A stretch of 64,000 nucleotides of DNA from Achromobacter pestifer (GCF_902859625.1 NZ_CADIJX010000001.1:248001-312000), one strand, 5' to 3'. Positions 33,375-42,415 are shown, counted from the stretch's first letter. Translations and numbers: made by a program. Notes: generated from the sequence alone by a model not told the origin.

Positions 33375-34520
33375 TCAATCCAGGGTTCGGCGATAGAACT
33401 TCACGGCGGCGGTCATGACGACCAAGGTGAACAGCAACAGCGGCCAGATGCTGGGCCACAGGTCCCACCAGCCGTTGCCCTTGAGCAGAATGCCGCGGAT
33501 CAGCCGGTTGAAGTGCGTCAGCGGCAGCAGGTTGCCCAGGTACTGCGCCCACAGGGGCATGCCCTTGAACGGAAACATGAAGCCGGACAGCAGCATGTTG
33601 GGCAGGAAATAGAACATCGTCAGCTGCATGGCCTGCAACTGGTTTTGCGCGATTGACGACAGCGTGATGCCTACCGTCAGGTTGGCCGCCACGAACAGCA
33701 GCGCCGCCAGATACACGGACAGCAGGCTGCCCTGGATCGGCACATGGAAGACGTAGTGCGCGGCCAGCAAGATGATCGTGGCCTGAATCAGCCCGATGGC
33801 GATGTAGGGCACGATCTTGCCTGTCATGACCTCGATCGGCCGCACCGGCATCGCCAGCAGGTTCTCCATCGTGCCGCGCTCGCGTTCGCGCGTCATGGCC
33901 AGCCCCGTCATCATCACGAGCGTCATCGTCAGGATCACGCCCATCAGTCCGGGCACCGTGTTGTATTGCGAGATCTGCTCTTCGTTGTAGAGCTGATGCA
34001 CGCGCACGTCGAACGCCGGTTGCCCGCCCGCCAGTGCGGCCAGTGGACCGGTCAGGTCTTTTTGCGCCACGGCCTGGGTCAGCTGGGTTGCCGCCCCAAT
34101 CGCCATGCCCGTGGCCATGGGGTCGGTGGCGTCGGCTTCGATCAACAGGGCGGGGCGTTCACCGCGCAGCAGCCGGCGCGAGAAATCCGGCGGGATCGTC
34201 ACCACGAACAGCACGCGGCCCTGGGCCAGCGCGGCACGCCCGGCTTCCTCGTTGTCCAGTTCTTCGGTGATGTGGAAGTAGTCGGACGATTTCATCGCCG
34301 CGATGAAGCTGCGCGTGAACGGGCTGTGATCCGCCGTGATGACGGCGGTGGGCAGCTGTTTGGGGTCGGTGTTGATGGCGTAGCCGAACAGTGCCAGCTG
34401 CATGATGGGCAGGCCCACGATCATGCCGAAGGTGATGCGGTCGCGGCGCAGTTGCAGGAATTCCTTCAGCACCATGCTCCACCAGCGCGACCACGAGAAG
34501 CCTTGCAGATGGCGCATCAT
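33375..34520 (-). CDS. ABC-2-type exporter permease (YbhR/YhhJ-like)
   Basis: A 381-residue permease: one N-terminal membrane helix, a periplasmic domain of about 150 residues, then five to six helices in the C-terminal half. Family segments are KEFLQLRRDRITFGMIVGLPIMQLALFGYAINTDP and TRERERGTMENLLAMPVRPIEVMTGKI, the latter being the ABC-2 signature. One permease is encoded, whereas E. coli YbhFSR has two, so a homodimer is expected. ATGA overlap with the ATPase gene. With HlyD and the outer-membrane factor it should form a tripartite drug-type exporter. Confidence 0.92.
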   Translation of the reverse strand: MMRHLQGFSWSRWWSMVLKEFLQLRRDRITFGMIVGLPIMQLALFGYAINTDPKQLPTAVITADHSPFTRSFIAAMKSSDYFHITEELDNEEAGRAALAQGRVLFVVTIPPDFSRRLLRGERPALLIEADATDPMATGMAIGAATQLTQAVAQKDLTGPLAALAGGQPAFDVRVHQLYNEEQISQYNTVPGLMGVILTMTLVMMTGLAMTRERERGTMENLLAMPVRPIEVMTGKIVPYIAIGLIQATIILLAAHYVFHVPIQGSLLSVYLAALLFVAANLTVGITLSSIAQNQLQAMQLTMFYFLPNMLLSGFMFPFKGMPLWAQYLGNLLPLTHFNRLIRGILLKGNGWWDLWPSIWPLLLFTLVVMTAAVKFYRRTLD

Positions 34521-35500
34521 GGGGGGCTCGCGAAGTTGTCGGTGGAACGGTTCATCAGGAAGATGAAAACGTCTTCCAGGCTGGTGTCAATGCGTTCCAG
34601 CCGCAGGTCCTGGCCCTCGATGGCGCTGCGCAGCGTACGTTCCAGCAACGGGGCGTCCTGGCCGCTGACGTGCAGCGCGGACCCGAAGGCCACGGTCTGG
34701 TCCACGCCTGGCGCGCCGCGCAGGCGCTGGCCCAGCGGCACCAGGTTGTGGCCGTGAATGGCCCAGGTGGTCAGACGCTGCTCGGCGATCACTTCGTCAG
34801 CCGTGCCTTGGGTCAGCAACCGGCCATAAGAGATGTAGGCCAGCTTGTGGCAGCGTTCGGCTTCGTCCATGTAATGCGTGCTGACCAGCACCGAAATGCC
34901 GCGCGCAGCCAGTTCATGCAATTGTTCCCAGAAGTCCCGTCGCGCCGTTGGGTCCACGCCGGCCGTCGGTTCGTCCAGCAGCAGCAGCCGGGGCTCGTGC
35001 AGCAGGCAGGCCGCCAGCGCCAGCCGTTGCTTCCACCCTCCGGACAACGACCCCGTCAACTGATTGGCGCGGCTATGCAGACCCAGGTCTTCCAGCGCGC
35101 GATCCACGGTTTCCTTGCGGCCCGGCATGTCGTACATCCGCGCCACGAAATCCAGGTTCTCGCGGATCGTCAGGTCATCCCAGTACGAGAATTTCTGCGT
35201 CATGTAGCCCACGTGCCGCTTGATCTGGGCGCTTTCTTGCAGGATGTCGTAGCCCAGGCACGTCCCGCTGCCCGAATCCGGCGTCAGCAGGCCGCACATC
35301 AGCCGGATGCACGTGGTCTTGCCGCTGCCGTTGGGCCCCAGGAAGCCGAAGATCTCGCCTTCGCGCACGCGCAGCGATACGTCGTTGACGACATGCTTGT
35401 CGCCAAAGTGCTTGTTCAGGCCGCGCACATCGATGACGGCTCGGTCAGTGTCGACGGCTGGCGTGTCCGGGGCCGCGGCCGGGGATTCCTGTGCGGTCAT
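34517..35500 (-). CDS. ABC exporter ATP-binding protein (YbhF-like)
   Basis: A 327-residue ATPase with a single nucleotide-binding domain. Walker A GPNGSGKTT, Q-loop MTQKFSYWDDLTI, signature LSGGWKQRLALA, Walker B LLLLDEPTAGVD and switch His in STHYMDEAERC. Start at ATG 35500 (MTAQESPAAAPD), overlapping the HlyD stop by ATGA; a longer open frame upstream lies inside the HlyD gene. E. coli YbhF carries two domains in one chain; here one suffices for a homodimer. Confidence 0.93.
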   Translation of the reverse strand: MTAQESPAAAPDTPAVDTDRAVIDVRGLNKHFGDKHVVNDVSLRVREGEIFGFLGPNGSGKTTCIRLMCGLLTPDSGSGTCLGYDILQESAQIKRHVGYMTQKFSYWDDLTIRENLDFVARMYDMPGRKETVDRALEDLGLHSRANQLTGSLSGGWKQRLALAACLLHEPRLLLLDEPTAGVDPTARRDFWEQLHELAARGISVLVSTHYMDEAERCHKLAYISYGRLLTQGTADEVIAEQRLTTWAIHGHNLVPLGQRLRGAPGVDQTVAFGSALHVSGQDAPLLERTLRSAIEGQDLRLERIDTSLEDVFIFLMNRSTDNFASPP

Positions 35501-36465
35501 TGCAGCGTCGCCTCGACGGGTTGGCCGGGATGCAAGCGCGCCGCCACGTCCGGCGATGGCCGGGCTTCCACCATATAGACCAGCTTGCTGCGGTTTTCCC
35601 GGCTGTAAATGACGGGGGGCGTGTATTCGGCCTGGTTCGATACGTAGTCGATATGCACCGGTATCGGGTCGCCGCAGCCGTCGCAGCGCAGGCTGGCCTG
35701 CTGCCCGACCTTCAGCGATCCCACCACGGTTTCCGGCACGAAGAAGCGCACCTTGATATTGCCGGGCGGCAGCAGGCTGACGACGGGGCTGCCCGCCGGC
35801 ACCCATTCCCCCACTCGGTACATCGTGTCGAAGACGGCTCCGGCGGCCGGGGCGCCAAGCTGCTTTTGCGCCAAGGTCCATTCGGCCTGGGCCAGCGTTG
35901 CGCGGGCCGCTTCCACCTGGGCGGCCTGGGCACGCCGCTGGTCGTCGCGGCCGGGCAGGGCGGCCACTTCCAATTGTGCGCGGAGCTCGCGCACGCGGGC
36001 GGCGTCCGACTGTGCCTGCTCGCGGCTGTCATCCAACTGCGCCCGCGCAATGCCGCCGATGCGAAACTGCGCGTTGTCGCGTTGCAGTTGCGCGGCTGAC
36101 CGGCGGCTGGCGGCCTCGGCCTGGGCCAACTGGGCGCGGCTGACGTCCACTTCGGGCGGACGTTTGCCGGTGGCGATGTCTTCCAACTGTGCGGTGGCCG
36201 CCGCCAATTGCGCGCTGGCCTGATCGCGGGCGGCGCGTTCGCGCGTGGCTTCAAGCGTGAAGAGGGCCGCGTCGGCCGTTACCTGTTGCCCGCGTTTCAC
36301 CGCCAGCACATCCAGCCGGCCCGCTTCGGACGACGCTACATAAACGTAGTCGCCTTCCACATAGCCTTGGTAGAAAGGGGTTTGATCGTTGCCGCAGCCT
36401 GCCAGCAGCAAGGCAAGCAAGGGCAAGGCGGGCAGGCAACGAAGCGGAACAGGGCGGGTGCGCAT
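35497..36465 (-). CDS. HlyD-family adaptor lipoprotein (YbhG-like)
   Basis: A 322-residue membrane-fusion protein anchored as a lipoprotein (lipobox LLAGC). The lipoyl half is ASSEAGRLDVLAVKRGQQVTAD, followed by a long Ala/Gln/Arg-rich coiled-coil hairpin (about residues 75-200), then FDTMYRVGEWVPAGSPVVSLLPPGN and a beta-barrel. Note CDGCGD near residue 270, an unusual Cys pair. First structural gene of the exporter operon behind tetR (11-bp gap). Confidence 0.91.
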   Translation of the reverse strand: MRTRPVPLRCLPALPLLALLLAGCGNDQTPFYQGYVEGDYVYVASSEAGRLDVLAVKRGQQVTADAALFTLEATRERAARDQASAQLAAATAQLEDIATGKRPPEVDVSRAQLAQAEAASRRSAAQLQRDNAQFRIGGIARAQLDDSREQAQSDAARVRELRAQLEVAALPGRDDQRRAQAAQVEAARATLAQAEWTLAQKQLGAPAAGAVFDTMYRVGEWVPAGSPVVSLLPPGNIKVRFFVPETVVGSLKVGQQASLRCDGCGDPIPVHIDYVSNQAEYTPPVIYSRENRSKLVYMVEARPSPDVAARLHPGQPVEATLQ

Positions 36466-36476
36466 GGTCAGCGTCC

Positions 36477-37208
36477 TTAAGGGGCGGCCGGGGCGGTAGA
36501 AACAGCAGGGGACGGCGAGAACAGCCCGCCGGTCAGCATGGCGATGGCGTGGGCGGCGATCGCGTCGGTGTCGATGGCTTGCGCTGCGGCGTCGCCTTGC
36601 CAGATGCGGCGCCACAGGTTGGAGGTGGCCAGCGGCAGCAGGGTCAGACCCAGAATGGACAGGAACACCAGGCGGGGCTCGACGCCCGGCGTGATGGCGC
36701 CTTGGCGCTGGGCTTGTCCGATCATGCCGGCAAAGACCTGCAAACGTTCAGAGGGCAGGTGCGGCAGGATGCGTTCGCGTAGTTGCCCGCCTTCATTGAC
36801 CACTTCGTGCATCCACAGGGCGGGCAGCCAGGGTTTGTCCGTGGCGCTACGCACGATCCGGTTCACAATTTCCGCCAGATAGCCGCGCGCCGTCGTGGCC
36901 GGGTCCGGGGCGCTGATGTGGGCCGGGTCCGACGGCAGCGTCACCGGCGCCCAGACGTATCCGATCACGGGCAAGACCTGTTCCAGAACGACCGCGTCAA
37001 TCAATTGATCCCGGCTCTTGAAGTAGTAATGGACCATCGCCGGCGTCACGGCGGCGCGCTGGGCAATGTGGGCGATCGTGGTGGCCGCCACGCCTTGCAA
37101 GGCGAACAGGCCGGTGGCGATGTCCAGCAGCTTGGCGCGCATGGCGGCCGTATCGGGGCGCGCGGGGCGTCCGGGGCGGCGCGGCGCAGGTGGGGGTACA
37201 GGGCACAT
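36477..37208 (-). CDS. TetR-family transcriptional regulator of the ABC exporter
   Basis: A 243-residue TetR protein. The helix-turn-helix is in the first 75 residues: LLDIATGLFALQGVAATTIAHIAQ, then VTPAMVHYYFKSRDQLIDAVV. The long ligand-binding half is of the CerR-like kind. It heads the operon HlyD-ATPase-permease-outer-membrane factor and is preceded by an AT-rich palindrome at 37219-37242, 11 bp from its start, so it most likely represses the whole operon until a toxic ligand binds. Confidence 0.9.
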   Translation of the reverse strand: MCPVPPPAPRRPGRPARPDTAAMRAKLLDIATGLFALQGVAATTIAHIAQRAAVTPAMVHYYFKSRDQLIDAVVLEQVLPVIGYVWAPVTLPSDPAHISAPDPATTARGYLAEIVNRIVRSATDKPWLPALWMHEVVNEGGQLRERILPHLPSERLQVFAGMIGQAQRQGAITPGVEPRLVFLSILGLTLLPLATSNLWRRIWQGDAAAQAIDTDAIAAHAIAMLTGGLFSPSPAVSTAPAAP

Positions 37209-37218
37209 GGCGCTGAGT

Positions 37219-37242
37219 TTAATTAATTATTTAATTAATTAA
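37219..37242. promoter_or_regulatory. AT-rich palindrome, probable TetR operator
   Basis: TTAATTAATTA-TT-TAATTAATTAA: perfect 11-bp arms around a 2-bp centre, in otherwise GC-rich DNA, just upstream of the tetR start. It also lies 130 bp from the divergent curA-like gene, which might share control. Confidence 0.72.
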
Positions 37243-37371
37243 AAGAGGGGTGGGTGTCAGGGTTGCAAGGCCGGGCGGCGGGCAAGGATGGTGTAATGGG
37301 CCGGTTCCCCAACTCGCCACCCGGGTATTGCCCGCAAGGCCCGGGCGGCTTCCTGTAGGAGGCTGGATTTC

Positions 37372-38409
37372 ATGCCGCAATCATCTTCGATCAACCGCCG
37401 CGTCGTGCTTGCCGCGCGTCCGCACGGTGAACCCGCAGACAGCGATTTCCGCTTGGAGACGGGCGAAGTCCCGCAACCTGGCCCCGGCCAGGTGCTGCTG
37501 CGCACGGTGTATTTGTCGCTGGATCCCTACATGCGCGGCCGCATGAGCGATGCGCCGTCCTACGCCGAACCCGTTCAGGTTGGCCAGCCGATGGTGGGCG
37601 GCACGGTGACACGGGTGCAGGCGTCCAATCATCCTGATTTTCAGCCTGGCGACTGGGTGCTGGCGCAATCCGGCTGGCAGGACTACGCCTTGTCCGATGG
37701 CACGGGCCTGCTGCGCCTGGGCGCCAACCCGCAGCATCCTTCCTATTCCCTGGGCGTGCTGGGCATGCCCGGTTTCACGGGTTACATGGGCCTGCTGGAC
37801 ATCGGCCAGCCCAAGGCGGGCGAAACCGTGGTGGTGGCCGCGGCCAGCGGCGCGGTGGGCGCGGTGGTGGGACAGATCGCGAAGATCCACGGCTGCAAGG
37901 TCGTGGGCATCGCGGGCGGCGCGGACAAGTGCCGCTACGTGATCGACGAACTGGGTTTTGACGATTGCCTGGACCACAAGTCGCCCGATCTGGCCGGCCG
38001 CCTGGCGCGCGCCGTGCCGCAGGGCATCGACGTGTACTTTGAAAACGTGGGCGGCGCGGTGTTCGACGCGGTGCTGCCGCTGCTGAACGCGCGTGCCCGC
38101 GTGCCGGTCTGCGGGCTGATCTCGGCGTATAACGCCACCAGCCTGCCTGAAGGCCCGGATCGCTTGGCGTTGCTGATGCGCACGATTCTGACCAAGCGCC
38201 TGAAGGTGCAGGGCTTCATCATCTTCAACGAATACGCGCATCGCTATGGCGAATTCCGTGAGGCAATGGAAGGCTTGATCCAGCAAGGCCGCATCAAGTA
38301 CCGCGAGGACGTGGTCGATGGCCTTGAAAACGCGCCCCGGGGCCTGATGGGTCTGCTGAAGGGCGAAAACGCCGGCAAGCGCATTGTGCGCGTTGGCCCG
38401 GACCAATAG
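37372..38409 (+). CDS. NADPH-dependent oxidoreductase, CurA-like (MDR family)
   Basis: A 345-residue zinc-free medium-chain reductase. Family marks are VYLSLDPYMRGRM, the GMPGFTGYMGLLDIG segment, and the nucleotide motif AAASGAVGAVVGQIAK. It resembles E. coli CurA and other prostaglandin/alkenal reductases acting on alpha,beta-unsaturated carbonyls. An AGGAGG-like site precedes ATG 37372. It is 23 bp from the following DJ-1/PfpI gene, and the two may form a carbonyl-stress operon (inference). Confidence 0.9.
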   Translation: MPQSSSINRRVVLAARPHGEPADSDFRLETGEVPQPGPGQVLLRTVYLSLDPYMRGRMSDAPSYAEPVQVGQPMVGGTVTRVQASNHPDFQPGDWVLAQSGWQDYALSDGTGLLRLGANPQHPSYSLGVLGMPGFTGYMGLLDIGQPKAGETVVVAAASGAVGAVVGQIAKIHGCKVVGIAGGADKCRYVIDELGFDDCLDHKSPDLAGRLARAVPQGIDVYFENVGGAVFDAVLPLLNARARVPVCGLISAYNATSLPEGPDRLALLMRTILTKRLKVQGFIIFNEYAHRYGEFREAMEGLIQQGRIKYREDVVDGLENAPRGLMGLLKGENAGKRIVRVGPDQ

Positions 38410-38432
38410 CGCGCAACACAACGGAGTGCAAC

Positions 38433-39113
38433 ATGAAAATCCTGATCGTGCTGACATCCCATGACACACTGGGCAACACCGGCCGCAAGACGGGCTTCTG
38501 GCTGGAGGAGTTCGCCGCGCCTTATTACGCCTTCGTGGACGCGGGCGCCGTGGTGACGCTGGCTTCACCCAAGGGCGGCCAGCCGCCGCTGGATCCCAAA
38601 AGCGATGACCCGGACGCGCAGACCGAGGCCACGCACCGCTTCCGCCAGGATGCCGAGGCGCAGCGTTTGTTGGCGTCCACCCGTCGGCTGGCCGATGTGC
38701 AGGCCGCCGACTACGATGCCGTGTTCTATCCCGGCGGCCATGGACCGCTATGGGATCTGGCGGAAGACACGCATTCCGTTGGTTTGATCGAAACCATGCT
38801 GGCGGCCGGCAAGCCGGTTTCGGCCGTGTGCCATGCGCCTGGCGTGCTGCGCCATGCCAAGACCGCTGACGGCAAGCCCCTGGTGCAAGGGCGGCAAGTC
38901 ACCGGCTTTTCCAATGCGGAAGAGGCCGCGGTGCAATTGACTGATGTCGTGCCGTTCCTGGTCGAAGACGAGCTGATCCGGCTGGGCGGCGTGTACAGCA
39001 GCGGGCCCGATTGGCAGCCCCATGTGGTGAGCGACGGACTGTTGGTGACGGGGCAGAACCCGGCGTCCTCCGTCGGCGTGGCACAAGCGTTGCTGGACCG
39101 CTTGAAGAACTGA
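38433..39113 (+). CDS. DJ-1/PfpI-family protein (Hsp31-like glyoxalase/chaperone)
   Basis: A 226-residue protein of the type 1 glutamine amidotransferase-like fold. The nucleophile elbow is AVCHAPGVLR, with Cys followed by His, and the acidic residue is in YDAVFYPGGHGPLWDL. This pattern fits YajL/Hsp31-like members that act as glyoxalase III, deglycase or chaperone rather than an amidotransferase. Preceded by CGGAG about 9 nt from ATG 38433 and by the CurA-like reductase, which supports a reactive-carbonyl role. Confidence 0.88.
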   Translation: MKILIVLTSHDTLGNTGRKTGFWLEEFAAPYYAFVDAGAVVTLASPKGGQPPLDPKSDDPDAQTEATHRFRQDAEAQRLLASTRRLADVQAADYDAVFYPGGHGPLWDLAEDTHSVGLIETMLAAGKPVSAVCHAPGVLRHAKTADGKPLVQGRQVTGFSNAEEAAVQLTDVVPFLVEDELIRLGGVYSSGPDWQPHVVSDGLLVTGQNPASSVGVAQALLDRLKN

Positions 39114-39140
39114 GATCTGTTTGGTCGGCATTGCTGCGCA

Positions 39141-39170
39141 GTGTGTCAGAATTGCTACTTTCTGACACAC
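39141..39170. promoter_or_regulatory. Inverted repeat GTGTGTCAGAA-N8-TTCTGACACAC
   Basis: Perfect 11-bp arms between the DJ-1/PfpI gene and the HD-GYP gene, 38 bp before the latter's start. There is no T-run after it. It could be an operator (TGTCAGA / TCTGACA half-sites) or a hairpin in the HD-GYP leader. Confidence 0.5.
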
Positions 39171-39208
39171 GCGCGCCGTTCCGTTGCAACGCCGCGCTTC
39201 ATTGCCTG

Positions 39209-39808
39209 ATGCCCCCAGACGTACCCGAATACCCCGATGGTTCCTGTGAGGCCGCGCTGTTCGCTGCCATGCAGGCGCGTGACCCGGCCACTGGCCGTCA
39301 TTGCGACCGAGTCGTCGCGCTGAGCGTCGCACTGGCCCAGGCCTGCGGCCTGCCCAAACCCGAACAAGAGGCCGTGGCCGTTGCGGCAAGGCTGCACGAC
39401 GTGGGCAAGATCGGCACGCCCGATCGCGTGCTGTTTTCGCCGAAGCGGCTGGAAAGCGAAGATTGGGAAATCATGAAGTCGCACGCCGCGGTCGGCGCCG
39501 ACATCATCATGCAAAGCGCGATGCCGCAGCGTGATCTGATCGCCCACGCGGTGCGCCATCACCATGAACACTTTGATGGTTCGGGCTACCCGGCCGGCTT
39601 GGCGGGGCATGATATCCCGCTGCATTCGCGCATCATTTCGCTGGCGGATTCCTACGATGCGCTGGGCGACACGCGGCCCTATCACCCGGCGCGTTCGCAC
39701 GCCGAGATCATGCGCATCCTGCATCGCGAGGCCGGATCCAAGTGTGATCCCGACTTGCTGCGCCTGTTTGACGCCATGATCCAGAAAAGCCCGCTGCGCG
39801 TGCCGTAA
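39209..39808 (+). CDS. Stand-alone HD-GYP domain protein, probable c-di-GMP phosphodiesterase
   Basis: A 199-residue protein that is almost entirely HD-GYP domain: the metal-binding HD in ARLHDVGKIGTPD and the GYP loop in HHHEHFDGSGYPAG, then SRIISLADSYDALGDTRPY. All catalytic residues appear present. Unlike RpfG types there is no receiver or sensor attached. Start at ATG 39209 (MPPDVPEYPDG) has no strong ribosome site; translation from farther upstream would run through the inverted repeat. It should lower cellular c-di-GMP. Confidence 0.87.
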   Translation: MPPDVPEYPDGSCEAALFAAMQARDPATGRHCDRVVALSVALAQACGLPKPEQEAVAVAARLHDVGKIGTPDRVLFSPKRLESEDWEIMKSHAAVGADIIMQSAMPQRDLIAHAVRHHHEHFDGSGYPAGLAGHDIPLHSRIISLADSYDALGDTRPYHPARSHAEIMRILHREAGSKCDPDLLRLFDAMIQKSPLRVP

Positions 39809-39818
39809 CGGCACGCGC
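39796..39818. terminator. Hairpin spanning the HD-GYP stop codon
   Basis: GCGCGTGCC / GGCACGCGC, 9-bp stem with loop GTAAC that contains the stop codon. Lies between convergent HD-GYP and glpD genes (24 bp apart). No T-run follows, so it may only slow or punctuate convergent transcription. Confidence 0.45.
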
Positions 39819-39832
39819 GGGCGTCGACGGCC

Positions 39833-41434
39833 TTACTTCTTCAGGCGGTAATGGGCGGCAACCACCGCCAATTCCTGTAGCGTGCGTTGCTGCCAGGCGG
39901 CGTCGTGGCCCAGTTCCTCAGCCAGGATGCGCGCCACTTCGGGGGCGGCCAGCATGGCGGCCTCGCTGTCCAGGAACAGCGCGCGGTTGCGCCGCGCCAG
40001 CACGTCTTCGGCGCTGCGCGCCAATTCAAAACGCGCGGCGAAGCGAACATGGGCTTCGGATAGGCCGCTGGCATTGACCAGCATGTGATCCGCGCCGGGC
40101 AGGGCCTTCAAGGTGGCAAGGTCGCTGCCGTAATAGCTGTCCGGCGTGCCGGCGTGTTCCTGCGACGGCGTCAGTCCCGACGCGCCATGCAGGGGCAGGG
40201 ATTCGGTGCGGCAGGTGGCTTGTGTCAGCAGTTGGTGCTGGATCGCCGTGTCCACGACGTCCTGCGCCATGCGGCGATACGTGGTCCATTTGCCGCCCGT
40301 CACCGTCACCAGTCCGGCGTTGGACACCAGGATGGTGTGCTCGCGTGACAGTTGCTTGGTGGACGCTTCGCCCGTGGCCTTGACCAGCGGACGCAGGCCC
40401 GCCCAGACGCTGGTGACGTCGTCGCGCGTGGGCTTGCGGCTAAGGTAGCGTGCGGCGGTGCTCAGGATGAAGTCCACGTCCTGGGCGCCGGCTTCCGGGT
40501 CCAGCGGCAGGTCATCGCGCGGTGTGTCGGTCGTGCCCACGATCGTGTGGCCGTTCCATGGCACCACGAACAGCACGCGGCCGTCGTCCGTCTTGGGGAT
40601 CAGGATGGCGCGGTTGCCCGGCAGGAATTCACGCGGCAAGGTCAGGTGCACACCCTGGCTGGGCGCGACCATGGTTGGCGCGTTCTTGTCTTCCATGCGG
40701 CGCACGGCATCCACCCACACGCCTGTGGCGTTGATCACGCAACGCGCGCGCAGCGAGAAACTGGCGCCGCTGATCACGTCTTGCGCCGTCACGCCGTCGA
40801 CCTTGCCATTGCCGGTGGTCAGGCCCGTGGCGCGCACGTAGTTCACCGCCGTGCCGCCCAGGTCGAACAGGGTGCGCATCAGGCTCATGGCCAGGCGCGC
40901 GTCGTCGAACTGGCCGTCGTAATAGAGCACGCCACCCTTCAGGCGGCGGCCATTGACCTCCTCGGCCAGCGTGGGGGCGTTGGCCAGCGTATTGCGGCGC
41001 GACAGCCAGCGGCTGGGCGCCAGATTCAGCTTGCCGGCCAGCATGTCGTACATCTTCAGGCCGACGCCGTAGAAGGGCTGGTCCAACAGGTTGTAGGCCG
41101 GCACCACAAAGCCCAGCGGCCACACCAGGTGCGGGGCATTGCGGTTAAGCAGGCCGCGCTCGTGCAGCGCTTCGCGGACCAGGCTGACGTTGCCTTGCGC
41201 CAGATAGCGCACGCCGCCGTGTACCAGCTTGGTGGCCTTGCTGGATGTGCCCTTGGCAAAGTCGGCGCCTTCGATCAACAGCGTGCGGTAGCCGCGCGAG
41301 GCGGCATCGACGGCGGTGCCCAAGCCTGTCGCGCCACCGCCGATGACGATGACGTCCCAGGACGGCGTGTTGTCCAGCGTGGACAACAGGCGGTTGCGGT
41401 CGGGAGGGGTGACGTTGGCAAGCGGTTGGTTCAT
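39833..41434 (-). CDS. glpD: Glycerol-3-phosphate dehydrogenase (aerobic)
   Basis: A 533-residue FAD-dependent, membrane-associated enzyme that oxidises sn-glycerol-3-phosphate to dihydroxyacetone phosphate and feeds the quinone pool. The dinucleotide motif is VIVIGGGATGLGTAVDAASRG; KGTSSKATKLVHGGVRYLAQG and TGGKWTTYRRMAQD are family signatures. The length fits GlpD. It lies 91 bp downstream of glpR on the same strand and divergent from the glycerol importer, giving a complete uptake-to-central-metabolism block (the kinase glpK is not in the window). Confidence 0.95.
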   Translation of the reverse strand: MNQPLANVTPPDRNRLLSTLDNTPSWDVIVIGGGATGLGTAVDAASRGYRTLLIEGADFAKGTSSKATKLVHGGVRYLAQGNVSLVREALHERGLLNRNAPHLVWPLGFVVPAYNLLDQPFYGVGLKMYDMLAGKLNLAPSRWLSRRNTLANAPTLAEEVNGRRLKGGVLYYDGQFDDARLAMSLMRTLFDLGGTAVNYVRATGLTTGNGKVDGVTAQDVISGASFSLRARCVINATGVWVDAVRRMEDKNAPTMVAPSQGVHLTLPREFLPGNRAILIPKTDDGRVLFVVPWNGHTIVGTTDTPRDDLPLDPEAGAQDVDFILSTAARYLSRKPTRDDVTSVWAGLRPLVKATGEASTKQLSREHTILVSNAGLVTVTGGKWTTYRRMAQDVVDTAIQHQLLTQATCRTESLPLHGASGLTPSQEHAGTPDSYYGSDLATLKALPGADHMLVNASGLSEAHVRFAARFELARSAEDVLARRNRALFLDSEAAMLAAPEVARILAEELGHDAAWQQRTLQELAVVAAHYRLKK

Positions 41435-41525
41435 AAGTCGTTGCGGCGGGGCCGCCAGGTAATAGCGTGGTTATTGTGTGCCGGGGGCCGCAGGCAGGTG
41501 CGTGGCGTGGCTGCGGCCTGCCCGT

Positions 41526-42320
41526 TCAAGCGTTGGATGCCGAAGTATTCGTGGGGGACGCCGCGACCTCGCAGCGCACGCCGGAATCCAGCAGCACTTG
41601 CGCCAACGGCTCTTGAGGATGCGCGTCGGTAAAGAAGCGGTCGATCTGCGAGATATGCGCCAGTTCCACCATGGCCTGGCGTTTGAACTTGCTGCTGTCG
41701 GCCGCCAGCCAGACCTCGCGCGATTGCTCGATGATGGTTCGCGCCACGCGCACTTCTCGGAAGTCGTAGTCGCGCAGCGTGCCGTCGGCTTCAATGCCCG
41801 AAATGCCGATCAGTCCGATATCCACTTTGAACTGGCGGATGAAATCCATCGTGGCTTCGCCCACGATGCCGCGGTCGCGCGAACGCACCACGCCGCCGGC
41901 CACGATGACTTCGCAGTCGGGGTTGTCGGACAGGATGTCCGCCACGTGCAGATTGTTCGTAATGACGCGCAGGCCGCGATGGCGCAGCAGGGCGCGGGCG
42001 ATGGCCTCGGTGGTGGTGCCGATGTTCAGGATCAGCGAACAGCCGTCGGGCACGGCGCGCGCCACCGCTTCGGCGATGCGCTGCTTGCCGGCCGCATGCA
42101 GCCCTTGGCGCTTGCGATAGGCGATGTTCTCGATGGTGGACGCTTCGATGCGCACGCCACCGTGGAAGCGCGACAGCAGGCCGGCTTCGGAAAGGATATT
42201 CACGTCGCGCCGCACGGTTTGCAGCGTGACGTCAAAGCGTTTGGCCAGCTCTTCGATGGATGCCGAGCCCTGGGCCCGCACCATTTCGATCAAGGCGCTT
42301 TGTCGTGGATTCAATGTCAT
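41526..42320 (-). CDS. glpR: DeoR-family glycerol-3-phosphate regulon repressor
   Basis: A 264-residue DeoR-type repressor: helix-turn-helix ASIEELAKRFDVTLQTVRRDVNILSEAGLLSRFHGG and the sugar-phosphate sensing domain (LILNIGTTTEAIARAL, then GIVGEATMDFIRQF). Start at ATG 42320 (MTLNPRQSALIEMV); the longer open frame upstream runs through the promoter region. Flanked by glpD and the divergent glp transporter, so GlpR is the natural assignment; the inducer would be glycerol-3-phosphate. Confidence 0.93.
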   Translation of the reverse strand: MTLNPRQSALIEMVRAQGSASIEELAKRFDVTLQTVRRDVNILSEAGLLSRFHGGVRIEASTIENIAYRKRQGLHAAGKQRIAEAVARAVPDGCSLILNIGTTTEAIARALLRHRGLRVITNNLHVADILSDNPDCEVIVAGGVVRSRDRGIVGEATMDFIRQFKVDIGLIGISGIEADGTLRDYDFREVRVARTIIEQSREVWLAADSSKFKRQAMVELAHISQIDRFFTDAHPQEPLAQVLLDSGVRCEVAASPTNTSASNA

Positions 42321-42340
42321 GTGTGAATGATAAAACAACA

Positions 42341-42415
42341 AAAGCGAAAAATAATGCCGCACTGCAAGATTGTTTTTTGTTCGCTTCTTGGGTAAAACGC
42401 ACAAAAAACGAAAGC
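42341..42415. promoter_or_regulatory. Cluster of GlpR-like half-sites in the glpR/glpS divergent region
   Basis: AAAGCGAAAAAT (42341), TTTTTTGTTCGCTT (about 42373-42386) and ACAAAAAACGAAAGC (42401) repeat a TTCG/CGAA core in both orientations, comparable to the E. coli GlpR half-site. They stand in an AT-rich 211-bp intergenic region between glpR and glpS and could control both directions. Confidence 0.5.
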
